Source: Acidobacteriota bacterium
GTDB taxonomy: Bacteria; Acidobacteriota; Terriglobia; Terriglobales; Acidobacteriaceae
Length of the DNA: 51,204 bases
Reading direction: 5' to 3'
Assembly (NCBI GenBank): GCA_019351975.1
Contig: JABBOG010000025.1
Span: 1 to 51,204 of the forward strand
Shown here: positions 1 to 8,908 of the stretch, one piece after another
How positions within the stretch are numbered: position 1 is the stretch's first letter
Layout: each line of letters starts with the position of its first letter
The notes under the pieces: model-generated
What the model saw: only the letters and a program-made list of their open reading frames with translations
What the model was told of the DNA's origin: nothing
Databases searched by the model: none
Position numbers and translations under genes: made by a program

Positions 1-84
1 ACAATCCGCTCAGGGAATGCAATAAGACGAAATCAGAGGTTTTTCCGCAGCCTGTGAAGCCCGTCCGTTAACGCCATCAAATCA

Positions 85-98
85 GGGGTTTTAACCCC
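85..98. repeat. Short inverted repeat near the window edge
   Basis: GGGGTT-TT-AACCCC forms a perfect 6-bp inverted repeat, with a CGTTAACG palindrome just before it (around 66-73). It lies downstream of the minus-strand amt-like gene. It has the look of the short stem elements found in dispersed acidobacterial intergenic repeats. There is no T-run on either side that would make it a clear intrinsic terminator. Bases 1-152 hold no gene that I can support. Confidence 0.35.
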
Positions 99-152
99 GA
101 AGGGAGATGCTTTGGACTTGATCAGAGCCTCTTTAGCATCGATACCACGGCC

Positions 153-1430
153 TCACCTCGGCCCGAATTCATCCGCATGCACCACAAACTCCGGATACGC
201 TCCCGACCCCAGCTCTCGGATATCCATCCCCTGCCGATCTCCATCCGCATCCACGCGAAATCTCACCACTCTGTTCAGCACTGAATTCCCAACATACATC
301 AGCGGGAACATGAACCCCAGCAGCGTCGCAATGCCGACCAACTCCGCCAGCACCATTCCCGCACGCGATCCCTCCGCCGGCCCAAAAAAACCAAACGCCA
401 GCAGCCCCCACAAGCCCGCTCCCAGATGCACCGAGATCGCTCCTCCGGGATCGTCGATCAGCAGCTTCAACTCCAGCGCCTCGACCGAAAGCGTCACCAG
501 CGCGCCCGCCACCACCGCGATCAAAATTGTCACACCCGGCGAGTACATTCCACTCCCCGCACTGCACGCCACCAGCCCCGCGATCCACCCATTCGCACTC
601 AGCGATGCATCCGGCTTCCGGTACCGCAGCCGCGTCATCACCACCGCTGCCATACACCCTCCCGAAGCAGCCAGCATCGCATTCACCGCAATAAGAACCA
701 CCTGCACCGACGTCCCCCCATAAAACAGCATCGACGCCGCTCCCTCCAGCCCAATCCACCCCGCCACGGCAATCATGCAACCAAACAGCACCAGCACAAT
801 GTTGTGCCCCGGTATGGCCGCAGCCATCCCCTCGTGATACTTCCCAGTCCGCGGCCCCACCACCCACACCACCGACAGCGCCGCCAGGCCGCCCAACACC
901 TGAATCACGCCCGCACCTCCGGCATCCACAAACGCTGCCACATGGAACAGCGCAGGCATCTCCGCCAGCCATCCGCCGCCCCACGCCCAGTGCGCAAACA
1001 GCGGGAAGAACAGCCCCGCAAACACCGCACTCGACGCACAGATCGCTCCCAGCCTCCACCGGTCGCCGCCACTGCTCACCGGAATCAGCGCCCCCATCCC
1101 CACCGCAAACAGCTCAAGCGCAAACACCAGCGCCGCATACGGTCCATGCTCTAGACTCGCGCGCAATCCGCGCCCCAGAAACCGCTCCGCTCCCAGCCAG
1201 TCCCACTGCCTCCCCGCAACCTGCGCCACATGCGCCGCTCCACCCGCAAACCCCGCCAGTGACGATCCCACCAGCGCAAACACCAGCGCCGCAACACCTA
1301 CCGCGCACAGCGCCCCCAGCATCGCATGCGCCGCACTCCGCGACCGCCCCAAGCCCTGCTGAATCAGCGCCAGCCCCGCCGTTGCAAACGGCACCAGCAC
1401 AAGGCACATCAGGCAGAGCGATAGACTCAT
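153..1430 (-). CDS. Divergent ammonium transporter (Amt/MEP family)
   Basis: This is a 425-residue polytopic membrane protein, near the usual length of Amt channels, which conduct ammonium across the inner membrane. About eleven hydrophobic segments are visible. Family marks are VDAGG around D169, the PGHN/GWIGLEGAAS region at 207-233, DDPGGAISVH ending at H335, and a C-terminal tail with DIRELGSGAYPEF, which matches the regulatory tail of Amt proteins. D169 aligns with Asp160 of E. coli AmtB. The first of the conserved twin histidines is replaced by Q177, while the second, H335, is kept. The GWFGFNAGS motif is also altered. It overlaps a small membrane protein gene upstream by 4 nt. Family assignment is firm; whether it conducts ammonium is uncertain. 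Confidence 0.85.
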   Translation of the reverse strand: MSLSLCLMCLVLVPFATAGLALIQQGLGRSRSAAHAMLGALCAVGVAALVFALVGSSLAGFAGGAAHVAQVAGRQWDWLGAERFLGRGLRASLEHGPYAALVFALELFAVGMGALIPVSSGGDRWRLGAICASSAVFAGLFFPLFAHWAWGGGWLAEMPALFHVAAFVDAGGAGVIQVLGGLAALSVVWVVGPRTGKYHEGMAAAIPGHNIVLVLFGCMIAVAGWIGLEGAASMLFYGGTSVQVVLIAVNAMLAASGGCMAAVVMTRLRYRKPDASLSANGWIAGLVACSAGSGMYSPGVTILIAVVAGALVTLSVEALELKLLIDDPGGAISVHLGAGLWGLLAFGFFGPAEGSRAGMVLAELVGIATLLGFMFPLMYVGNSVLNRVVRFRVDADGDRQGMDIRELGSGAYPEFVVHADEFGPR

Positions 1431-1606
1431 CGCTCACCCCAATCCACTGTACGCCGCCGGTACGCAATCACCGCCAACCCCAACACCTCTAACGCCAACC
1501 CCGCAGCCACAAACCCCAGCCGCTGATCCACCGCCGCAAGCATAACCAGCGCGGCAAGTCCAAGCACCCAACCCGAAAGCAGCAACACGGCACCAATCAA
1601 ATCCAA
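1427..1606 (-). CDS. Small two-helix membrane protein upstream of the amt-like gene
   Basis: A 59-residue ORF starts with TTG at 1606 and has a Shine-Dalgarno-like AGGA seven bases upstream on the minus strand. Its TGA stop overlaps the ATG of the amt-like gene as ATGA, a sign of translational coupling. Two hydrophobic segments are predicted, at about residues 3-24 and 30-49, followed by a basic tail (YRRRTVDWGER). I do not recognise a family. It may be an accessory or assembly subunit of the transporter, but this is inferred only from the coupling. Confidence 0.6.
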   Translation of the reverse strand: MDLIGAVLLLSGWVLGLAALVMLAAVDQRLGFVAAGLALEVLGLAVIAYRRRTVDWGER

Positions 1607-1770
1607 TGGCAGGTCCTTTTTTTCTTACATCTCCAGCGATTGTGTTCCAGTCTAACCGCTCCCTCCTTTTACCTCGCTCACTTTCGAATATCTCAACCTG
1701 AACGCCTCAGACCACGCCTCCTCTAGTACACTCACAAACATTCCAATGCGTCCACAGTAAGGAGCACCGC

Positions 1771-2133
1771 ATGAAAAACGCTCTCAGTCAGATCGTCACC
1801 TCACCCTTCGGTGCCTTCGCTGTCCTTACCATCGCAGCCTCCCTCGAAGTCCTCGGTGACTCCTTCTTCCAGTCCGGTCTCTATCGCTCCACAGGCTCTT
1901 CCCGCGTTCAGTGGTTTGTCTTTGGCGCCGCCGTCCTCGGCCTCTACGGCCTCTTCGTCAACCTTCCCCAATGGGACTTCGGCAAACTACTCGGCGTCTA
2001 TGTCGCACTCTTCTTCGTCGTCGCGCAGATCATCGCCAAGCTTCGCTTCCACCAATCTCCCACCGCCCCCATCCTCGCCGGAGGCTCCCTCATCGTCGCC
2101 GGCGGCCTCGTCATCACCTTCTGGAAGGGCTGA
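1771..2133 (+). CDS. Small four-helix membrane protein, SMR/YnfA-like
   Basis: A 120-residue protein with four hydrophobic segments (about 13-31, 46-64, 73-91, 99-117) and short polar loops. Size and topology fit the drug/metabolite transporter superfamily of small multidrug-resistance-like proteins, and the stretch LGVYVALFFVVAQIIA resembles the third helix of YnfA/UPF0060 proteins. A clear Shine-Dalgarno, TAAGGAG, lies nine bases before the ATG. The conserved membrane glutamate of true SMR pumps would correspond to E26 in AASLEVLGD, which is suggestive. The substrate is unknown. Confidence 0.65.
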   Translation: MKNALSQIVTSPFGAFAVLTIAASLEVLGDSFFQSGLYRSTGSSRVQWFVFGAAVLGLYGLFVNLPQWDFGKLLGVYVALFFVVAQIIAKLRFHQSPTAPILAGGSLIVAGGLVITFWKG

Positions 2134-2237
2134 TTGCTCTCTGCCGCACCACCCAGCCCACACATTCCGCTAACGTCGTATCCTGAAAGCGTCGCCTCAT
2201 CGGCTCCGCGCCGACATCCTCCACAGGAGCTCCCACA

Positions 2238-3461
2238 GTGCGTCCGCTCTCCACCGCTCTCCGCCTCACCATCTTCGTCCTCACGCTTACCACCCTCGCC
2301 AATCCTTCCGCCGCCCAATCACCCGACCACTGGATCGGCACCTGGGGCGCGGCTCCCATTGCCAAAGTTAATAAAAACAACGACTTCTCACAGGACACCA
2401 CTCTTCGCCAGACCGTCCACATCTCCCTCGGTGGCACTCCCGTCCGCGTTACCTTTACCAACGAGCTTGGCACCGAACCCCTCACCATTGGCGGTGCCAA
2501 CATCGCCGTCGCCGCCGCTCCCGGCGTCATCAATCCAAAGGCCGCCTATCCCCTCACCTTCAACGGCCATAGCGCCTTCACCATTCCGCCCGGTGCCGTC
2601 GCCGTCTCCGACGACGTCGCGCTGAATATCCCCGCACTCTCCAATCTCACCATCACCCTCTTCCTTCCTGCTCAAAACATCTCCACCATCACCACCCACG
2701 ACCTCGCCCTCCAAACCAACTACTTCGCCCCCGGCAACCAGCTCTATGCCTCCAGCCTCCCCGACGCCCACACCAACGACTCCTGGCGCTTCCTCAAAAA
2801 CGTTGAGATCGAGTCCCCCGTCGGTGCTTCCATCGTCACCTTCGGCGACAGCATCACCGATGGCTGGCGCAGCACCAAAGACGCCAACAACCGTTGGCCC
2901 GATGTCCTCGCCCAGCGCCTGCAGGACAACCGCTCCACCCGCGACCTCGCCGTCCTCAACGAAGGCATCGGCGGCAACCGCGTCCTCCACGACGAGTTCG
3001 GACCCAATGCCCTCTCCCGCTTCGACCGCGACGTCATTGATCAGGCTGGCGTCGAATTCCTCATCATTCTCGAAGGCATCAACGATATCGGCCACGCCCA
3101 AGACCCAGTCCATCCCCGCGATGCCATCACTGCCGACGAGCTCATCACCGGCCTGTCGCAGCTCGCCCGACGCGCCCACACCCACGGCATCAAGGTCTTC
3201 GGAGCGACCCTTACTCCCTACATGGGGGCCGGTTACTCCTCCCCCGCCGGCGAAACCATCCGCCAGGCCGTAAATCAATGGATCCGCACCACACCCGACC
3301 TCGATGGCGTCATCGACTTCGACCACGTCACCCGCGATCCCTCCAATCCCTCCGTCTTCGCCTCGGCATTCGACTCCGGCGACCACCTCCACCCCGGCGT
3401 AGCAGGCTATCAATCCATGGGCGAAGCCATCAATCTCAAACTCTTCACCAGCAAACCCTGA
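2238..3461 (+). CDS. Secreted SGNH/GDSL hydrolase
   Basis: This 407-residue protein begins with GTG at 2238, with CAGGAG eight bases upstream. It has a signal peptide of about 26 residues ending near PSAAQ, so it should be exported. An N-terminal beta-rich region (30-190) precedes an SGNH hydrolase domain. The block I GDSITDG motif has catalytic S205, block II is GIGGNR at about 243-248, block III is GINDIG with N282, and block V is D382-H-L-H385. These residues form the Ser-Asp-His triad and oxyanion hole of the family. Such enzymes hydrolyse esters of carbohydrates or lipids, and the architecture resembles acetylxylan-esterase-like secreted SGNH proteins. The substrate is not deducible. Confidence 0.88.
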   Translation: MRPLSTALRLTIFVLTLTTLANPSAAQSPDHWIGTWGAAPIAKVNKNNDFSQDTTLRQTVHISLGGTPVRVTFTNELGTEPLTIGGANIAVAAAPGVINPKAAYPLTFNGHSAFTIPPGAVAVSDDVALNIPALSNLTITLFLPAQNISTITTHDLALQTNYFAPGNQLYASSLPDAHTNDSWRFLKNVEIESPVGASIVTFGDSITDGWRSTKDANNRWPDVLAQRLQDNRSTRDLAVLNEGIGGNRVLHDEFGPNALSRFDRDVIDQAGVEFLIILEGINDIGHAQDPVHPRDAITADELITGLSQLARRAHTHGIKVFGATLTPYMGAGYSSPAGETIRQAVNQWIRTTPDLDGVIDFDHVTRDPSNPSVFASAFDSGDHLHPGVAGYQSMGEAINLKLFTSKP

Positions 3462-3573
3462 AGGGCCCCTTTCGCCAAACAGCAAACCGGATGGGCTGGG
3501 TCAGTCACCATCTCAGCCGCAGCCTGCAAAATCCTCTTGAGCAGGTTGCGGCCACACACAAGCGACCAGACGC

Positions 3574-4110
3574 CTACACCTGCGCTCCAGCAGCCGTCCC
3601 TTGATGAAGATCCAACTGCGTATGCCCGCTTCCGGCTAGCACCTGCTGCGCCGCCAACGCCTTGTCATGGCTGCCATGGAAGATCAGCACATACTCATCG
3701 CTCTTCAACGCGACATCGTATTTCAGCACGCTGTCCTTCGGAATCCCAAGGCTGAACAACCCAGCTCCCGCAGCGCTGACACCGCCAACCACCGCAGCGC
3801 CCTCCAGTCCGGCCACGATCCACGCCACCAGAGGCCCCGCCACAACCAGCGGTCCAATGCCTGGAATCACAAACAACGCAGACCCGAACAGCAGCCCCCA
3901 GAATCCGCCCCAGAAAGCGCCCATCTTCCCCCAATACTTCATCCGGTCGCCTGCGTTGTAGTAGCCAACGACGTGTTCATCCGTATGCGTGTCCTTCGCC
4001 GCAATCGACAAAGCCTGCATATCCACGCCAGACGACTGCAACTCCTTTACCGCCGCTTCAGCCTGTTCATGCGTCTTGTACACCGCTACTACCGTAGAAA
4101 AATCCGCCAT
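3574..4110 (-). CDS. General stress protein 17M-like (YflT-domain) membrane protein
   Basis: A 178-residue protein whose N-terminal 60 residues (VVAVYKTHEQAEAAVKELQS) fit the general stress protein 17M/YflT domain. This is followed by a hydrophobic Gly/Ala-rich hairpin (about 63-118) and a C-terminal ferredoxin-like strand region (about 123-160). The start has GGGAG seven bases upstream on the minus strand. Proteins of this type are associated with general stress responses in other bacteria, but their biochemical role is not known. It is monocistronic here. Confidence 0.72.
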   Translation of the reverse strand: MADFSTVVAVYKTHEQAEAAVKELQSSGVDMQALSIAAKDTHTDEHVVGYYNAGDRMKYWGKMGAFWGGFWGLLFGSALFVIPGIGPLVVAGPLVAWIVAGLEGAAVVGGVSAAGAGLFSLGIPKDSVLKYDVALKSDEYVLIFHGSHDKALAAQQVLAGSGHTQLDLHQGTAAGAQV

Positions 4111-4426
4111 GCCTTACTCCCGTACGCCGACAAACCAGCCATCGACCCGTCCTGTTGTTTTCAAAAACGCAAACCGCGTTCGGGGTTGTGCCTGTTCCGC
4201 AGTTGTAAGCCAGCCCTATGCCCACTTGTCACTCAAAGCACACTCTTTGTGACGTGGAAACGCCATCGCGGGTTCCACTCGGATCTCAACCACCCAACTC
4301 CATACAGCTCGAACAGCCCTCTCGCTTACCGTTCGTGGTGTGCGTTTATCGACTTTACTTCGTGAATCCTTCCCGTTACATTACAGTCTTAACAAATAGC
4401 TATCTTTTGTCTGTGCGGAGCGCACC
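4111..4426. other. Intergenic region upstream of the RND operon
   Basis: No gene is supported in this 316-base gap between two divergently placed genes. It contains an imperfect inverted repeat at 4228-4253 and an AT-richer stretch just before the pump start (about 4376-4412), where a promoter could lie. I could not fix a convincing -35/-10 pair. Confidence 0.6.
4228..4253. promoter_or_regulatory. Inverted repeat upstream of the efflux operon
   Basis: The arms GTCA-CT-CAAAG and CTTTG-TGAC pair with a two-base bulge around a six-base CACACT spacer. It lies about 170 bases before the pump gene. It could be an operator for a regulator encoded elsewhere or an RNA hairpin. No regulator gene adjoins the operon. 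Confidence 0.35.
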
Positions 4427-7400
4427 ATGTGGATTGTCCGGCTAGCGCTTGACCGGCCCTATACATTTATCGTCCTTGCCATTCTCATCCTGATCGCGGC
4501 GCCTGTCGTCATCTTGCGCACTCCCACGGACATCTTTCCCAACATTGATATCCCCGTCGTTTCAGTAGCCTGGCAGTACACCGGTCTCAATCCTGAAGAA
4601 CTCGCCGGACGGCTCACCACACCCTACGAAAAAGCCCTCACCGCCCTCGTCGACAACATCTCGCACATCGAGTCCACCACCCTCAATGGCGAAGCCATCG
4701 TCAAAATCTACCTTCAGCCCGGTGCCTCTCTCGACACCGCCAACTCGCAGGTCTCAGCCGCCTCCGAGTACATGCTTAAATCGCTTCCCCCCGGCGTTCT
4801 ACCTCCGGAAATCATCAACTTCTCCGCCTCCAGCGTGCCTATCCTTCAGCTCGGCCTCTCCGGTAAAGGTCTCTCCGAGCAGCAGCTCAACGACTATGGC
4901 ATGAACGACATCCGCACCCAGCTCGTCACAATTCCGGGTGCCGTCGTCCCCAACGTATATGGCGGCAAGCAGCGCTCCATCATGATCAACCTGAATCCCA
5001 ACCGGCTTCAGGCTGAAGGCCTCTCACCCAACGAAGTCCTCACCGCCCTCGGCAATCAGAACGTTGTCGAACCCAGCGGTACAGCCAAAATAGGCTCCGC
5101 CGAATACGATATCCGCCTCAACAGCACACCCACAACCATAGCCGGCCTCGGCGACCTTCCGCTCAAGCAGGTCAACGGTGCAACCGTCTACCTCAAAGAC
5201 GTCGCCAGCGTCACGGACGGCTCCCCTCCTCAAACCAACATCGTCCGACAGAACGGCCATCGCGGCGTCCTCATCACCATCCTCAAGTCCGGCTCAGCCT
5301 CCACCCTCTCTGTCGTCAAAGGCATCTTCAATCTCCTGCCACGCGTTGAAGCCACCATTCCGCCGCAGCTCAAGATCACGCCCATCGGCGACCAGTCCAT
5401 CTTCGTCCGCTCCTCCATCGACGGCGTTATCCGCGAAGGGGTCATCGCTGCCACACTCACTGGCCTGATGATCCTCCTCTTCCTCGGCTCCTGGCGCTCC
5501 ACACTCATCATCGCCGTATCCATTCCTCTCTCCGTCCTCACCTCCATCATCGTCCTCAGCCTCATCGGCCAGACCATCAACATCATGACCCTCGGCGGCC
5601 TCGCGCTCGCCGTCGGCATCCTCGTCGATGACGCCACCGTTGAGATCGAAAACACCAACCGCTACCTAGAAGAAGGCCTCCAGCTCCGCGAAGCTATCCT
5701 CGAAGGAGCCGCGCAGATCGCAGTTCCCGCGCTCGTCTCCACGCTCTCCATCTGCATCGTCTTCCTCCCGATGTTCTTCCTCTCCGGCGTCTCGCGTTAT
5801 CTGTTCGTTCCACTCGCCGAAGCCGTCGTCTTCGCCATGCTCGCCTCTTACGTCCTCTCCCGGACCCTCGTCCCCACCATGGCGATGTTCCTCCTCAAGC
5901 CCATCGATCACCACGCCGCTCCATCGCAGTCCTTTTTCGCCCGCTTCCAACGCAGCTTCGAGCGTGGCTTCGAGACCGTTCGCTCCTCGTACCAGATCAT
6001 CCTCACCCGCCTCGTCACAGCGCGCTACGCCTTCATTCCACTCTTCCTCCTCGGCTGCCTCACCGCCCTCCTGCTGATCCCCTTCCTCGGTCAAAACTTC
6101 TTCCCTACCACCGACAACGGCTCCTTCATCCTCCACGTCCGCGCCAAAACCGGTACACGCATCGAAGAGACCGCCCGCCTCTGCGATCTCGTCGAAGACT
6201 CCATCCGCTCCACCGTGCCCGCGCAGCAGATGGGCAGCATTCTGGATAACATCGGTCTTCCCTATTCCCCGCTCAACACCATGCACGCCGCGAGCGGCCT
6301 TTTCGGTGCCGCAGACGCCGACATCCTCGTCTCTCTCAACAAGAACCACACCCCTACCGCCGATTTCGTCCGCACCCTGCGCACGCGCCTTCCTCACGAG
6401 TTTCCGGGCGTTACCTTCTACTTCCTTCCCTCTGACATCGTCACCCAGATCCTCAACTTCGGCCTCCCCGCTCCCATCGACATCCAGTTCGAAGGCTCTG
6501 ACAATCACGGCAATCGCCGCATCGCCGCCGCCATGCTTCAGCAGCTCCGCCAGGTTCCCGGCCTTGTTGATCTCCGCATTGAGCAGCCTGACGACTCGCC
6601 CGTACTCAAAGTCAACGTCGATCGCACACGCGCGCTGCAAGGCGGCTACACACAGGGTGACATCGGCGGCTCCGCCCTCAATATTCTCTCCGGCTCAAGC
6701 CAGCTCACGCCGCAGTTCTTCCTCAATCCAAAGAACGGCGTCGCTTACAGCATCGTTGCCCAGACCCCGCAATACCAGATCCAGTCGCTCCAGGACCTCG
6801 AAAACATCCCCATCGCCTCACCCTCCGCCAAAGCGCCTGAGATTCTCGCTGACGTCGCCAGCATCTCCCGCGCCACAGAGCCACCCATCATCACCCACTA
6901 CAACACACGCACAACCCTCGATATCTACGCAAACGTACAGGACCGAGACCTCGGCTCGGTCGCGCGTCAGGTACAGCGCATCGTCGACAGCAACCGTTCC
7001 TCGCTCTCTCGCGGAAACTTCGTGCGCGTCCGCGGTCAGGTCGAAACCATGCAAAGCTCCTACATCGGCCTTCTCTTCGGCCTCGGCTTCTCCATCCTTC
7101 TCGTCTACCTGCTCATCGTCGTCAACTTCCAGTCCTGGCTCGATCCGTTCATCATCATCACCGCGCTTCCCGCCGCCATCGCAGGCATCATCATCTTCCT
7201 CTTTCTCACGCGCACCACACTCTCGGTGCCCGCTCTTATGGGTTCCATCATGTGCATGGGCGTCGCTACCGCTAACTCCATCCTCGTCGTCTCCTTCGCC
7301 AAAGATCGCCTCCTCATCACTGGCGATGCCCTTCGTTCCGCCGTCGAAGCCGGTTCAACCCGCTTCCGCCCCGTCTGCATGACCGCTCTCGCCATGATCA

Positions 7401-7606
7401 TCGGCATGTTCCCCATGGCCCTCGGTCTCGGCGACGGCGGACAGCAGAACGCTCCTCTTGGCCGCGCCGTCATCGGAGGTCTCACCTTCGCTACCATCGC
7501 AACCCTCATCTTCGTTCCCGCCGTCTTCGTCCTTCTGCACGGCGGAAAGAAGCAAGGCAGCGCACCATCTCAACCCACCGCCCCCAGCGAACGAGTCCTC
7601 GGCTAA
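4427..7606 (+). CDS. RND efflux pump, inner-membrane permease (HAE-1-like)
   Basis: This 1059-residue protein has the RND layout: TM1 at about 12-30, a periplasmic porter loop, TM2-6 at about 335-480, an extended TM region, a second porter loop, and five or six C-terminal helices from about 870. The proton-relay pair is visible as VDDAT with D401 and D402. The helix that carries Lys940 in AcrB reads GVATANSIL here, with alanine (A949) at the lysine position. This matches a separate subclass that keeps the motif IMCMGVATANSILVVSFA. The pump expels small molecules using proton motive force. It is first in an operon with an adaptor and an outer-membrane factor. A hydrophobic-compound substrate is inferred from family alone. 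Confidence 0.93.
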   Translation: MWIVRLALDRPYTFIVLAILILIAAPVVILRTPTDIFPNIDIPVVSVAWQYTGLNPEELAGRLTTPYEKALTALVDNISHIESTTLNGEAIVKIYLQPGASLDTANSQVSAASEYMLKSLPPGVLPPEIINFSASSVPILQLGLSGKGLSEQQLNDYGMNDIRTQLVTIPGAVVPNVYGGKQRSIMINLNPNRLQAEGLSPNEVLTALGNQNVVEPSGTAKIGSAEYDIRLNSTPTTIAGLGDLPLKQVNGATVYLKDVASVTDGSPPQTNIVRQNGHRGVLITILKSGSASTLSVVKGIFNLLPRVEATIPPQLKITPIGDQSIFVRSSIDGVIREGVIAATLTGLMILLFLGSWRSTLIIAVSIPLSVLTSIIVLSLIGQTINIMTLGGLALAVGILVDDATVEIENTNRYLEEGLQLREAILEGAAQIAVPALVSTLSICIVFLPMFFLSGVSRYLFVPLAEAVVFAMLASYVLSRTLVPTMAMFLLKPIDHHAAPSQSFFARFQRSFERGFETVRSSYQIILTRLVTARYAFIPLFLLGCLTALLLIPFLGQNFFPTTDNGSFILHVRAKTGTRIEETARLCDLVEDSIRSTVPAQQMGSILDNIGLPYSPLNTMHAASGLFGAADADILVSLNKNHTPTADFVRTLRTRLPHEFPGVTFYFLPSDIVTQILNFGLPAPIDIQFEGSDNHGNRRIAAAMLQQLRQVPGLVDLRIEQPDDSPVLKVNVDRTRALQGGYTQGDIGGSALNILSGSSQLTPQFFLNPKNGVAYSIVAQTPQYQIQSLQDLENIPIASPSAKAPEILADVASISRATEPPIITHYNTRTTLDIYANVQDRDLGSVARQVQRIVDSNRSSLSRGNFVRVRGQVETMQSSYIGLLFGLGFSILLVYLLIVVNFQSWLDPFIIITALPAAIAGIIIFLFLTRTTLSVPALMGSIMCMGVATANSILVVSFAKDRLLITGDALRSAVEAGSTRFRPVCMTALAMIIGMFPMALGLGDGGQQNAPLGRAVIGGLTFATIATLIFVPAVFVLLHGGKKQGSAPSQPTAPSERVLG

Positions 7607-7699
7607 CCCGCCAAAACAGTACCATGGAAACATAGCCTCGAAACCACAGCACGCACCACATGAATCCACGCAGCACGATTCACACAGGAGCACACCAGG

Positions 7700-8908
7700 T
7701 TGTCACACCATCCCACCGCCGCCGATGCAGCATCGACCGAAGCTCAGCCGCCCGCGCAGCGCATCCCTCTGGGCGTGCGTATCGCAGTCGTCGTCTTCGC
7801 TCTTCTCATCATCGCAGGCCTCATCTATCGCTTCATTGGGCGCTCCGCCGACGCCCACCAGCTCGAGCGCGCCACCCAGCGGGAATCCGTCCCCAGTGTC
7901 ATCGTCACCCTGCCAGACGTCTCCGGCTCGCGCTCCGAAATCGCTCTCCCCGGCAATACCCAGGCCTTCGACGACACCCCCATCTACGCCCGCACCAGCG
8001 GCTACATCAAGCAGTGGTTCGTCGACATCGGCCAGCACGTCACCAAAGGCCAGCTCATGGCCACCATCGAAACCCCCGAGCTCGACGAGCAGCTTGCCGT
8101 CGCACGCGCCGATCTCAGAAGCGCACAGGCCGACCTCAATCTCGCCAACACCACCTCGCAGCGCTATCAGAATCTCCTCAAGCTCGATTCCGTCTCCAAA
8201 CAGGAGACCGACGTCGCCGTCTCCGGCGCAGCCGCCAAACGCGCCGTCGTCGAAGCCGCTGAAGCCAACGTCCGCCGCCTCGCACAGCTCCAGTCCTTCG
8301 AAAAGGTCTACGCTCCCTACTCCGGCATCGTCACGCAGCGCAACACCGACATCGGCGACCTCATCAACGCCGGCTCCTCCACTGCCAACAACACCGCCAA
8401 AGAGCTCTTCCACATCGCCGCCGTCAACGAACTCCGCATCTTCGTCGAGGTCCCCGAAGTCTACGCACCCGACATCCACGATGGCGACACCGCCACCCTC
8501 ACCCTCGACGAATACCCAGGCCAGGTCTTTACCGGCACCGTCGCCCGCAACTCCGGCTCCATCGATTCCGGCTCCCGCACGCTCAACGTCGAAGTCGACG
8601 TCAACAACCGCAACGGCAAACTTCTTCCCGGCGCGTACGTCTTCGTCCACTTCAAAATCCCCGAGGAAAGCCGCCGCCTCTCCATCCCGTCAAACACCCT
8701 CCTCTTCCGCGCGCAGGGTCTGGAGGTCGGCATCGTTCGTGATGGCCACGTACACCTCCAGCCCATCACCATTGGCAGAGATAACGGCCGCTCCGTCGAG
8801 GTAGCAACAGGCCTTTCACCCAACGACAAGATCATCCTCGATCCCTCAGACTCCCTCTCCGAAGGTGAAGCAGTCGAGATCGCCAACCCATATGCGGTGA
8901 AGCGATGA
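7700..8908 (+). CDS. RND efflux periplasmic adaptor (HlyD/MFP family)
   Basis: A 402-residue membrane-fusion protein that links the pump to the outer-membrane channel. The TTG start at 7700 is supported by AGGAG nine bases upstream. One N-terminal membrane anchor (about 24-45) is followed by a lipoyl half-domain (GYIKQWFVDIGQHVTKGQLM, about 94-113), a short alpha-hairpin (about 125-195), the second lipoyl half (VYAPYSGIVTQRNTDIGDLI) and beta-barrel domains. It sits 93 bases after the permease gene and overlaps the next gene by 4 nt (ATGA), consistent with one operon. Confidence 0.92.
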   Translation: MSHHPTAADAASTEAQPPAQRIPLGVRIAVVVFALLIIAGLIYRFIGRSADAHQLERATQRESVPSVIVTLPDVSGSRSEIALPGNTQAFDDTPIYARTSGYIKQWFVDIGQHVTKGQLMATIETPELDEQLAVARADLRSAQADLNLANTTSQRYQNLLKLDSVSKQETDVAVSGAAAKRAVVEAAEANVRRLAQLQSFEKVYAPYSGIVTQRNTDIGDLINAGSSTANNTAKELFHIAAVNELRIFVEVPEVYAPDIHDGDTATLTLDEYPGQVFTGTVARNSGSIDSGSRTLNVEVDVNNRNGKLLPGAYVFVHFKIPEESRRLSIPSNTLLFRAQGLEVGIVRDGHVHLQPITIGRDNGRSVEVATGLSPNDKIILDPSDSLSEGEAVEIANPYAVKR

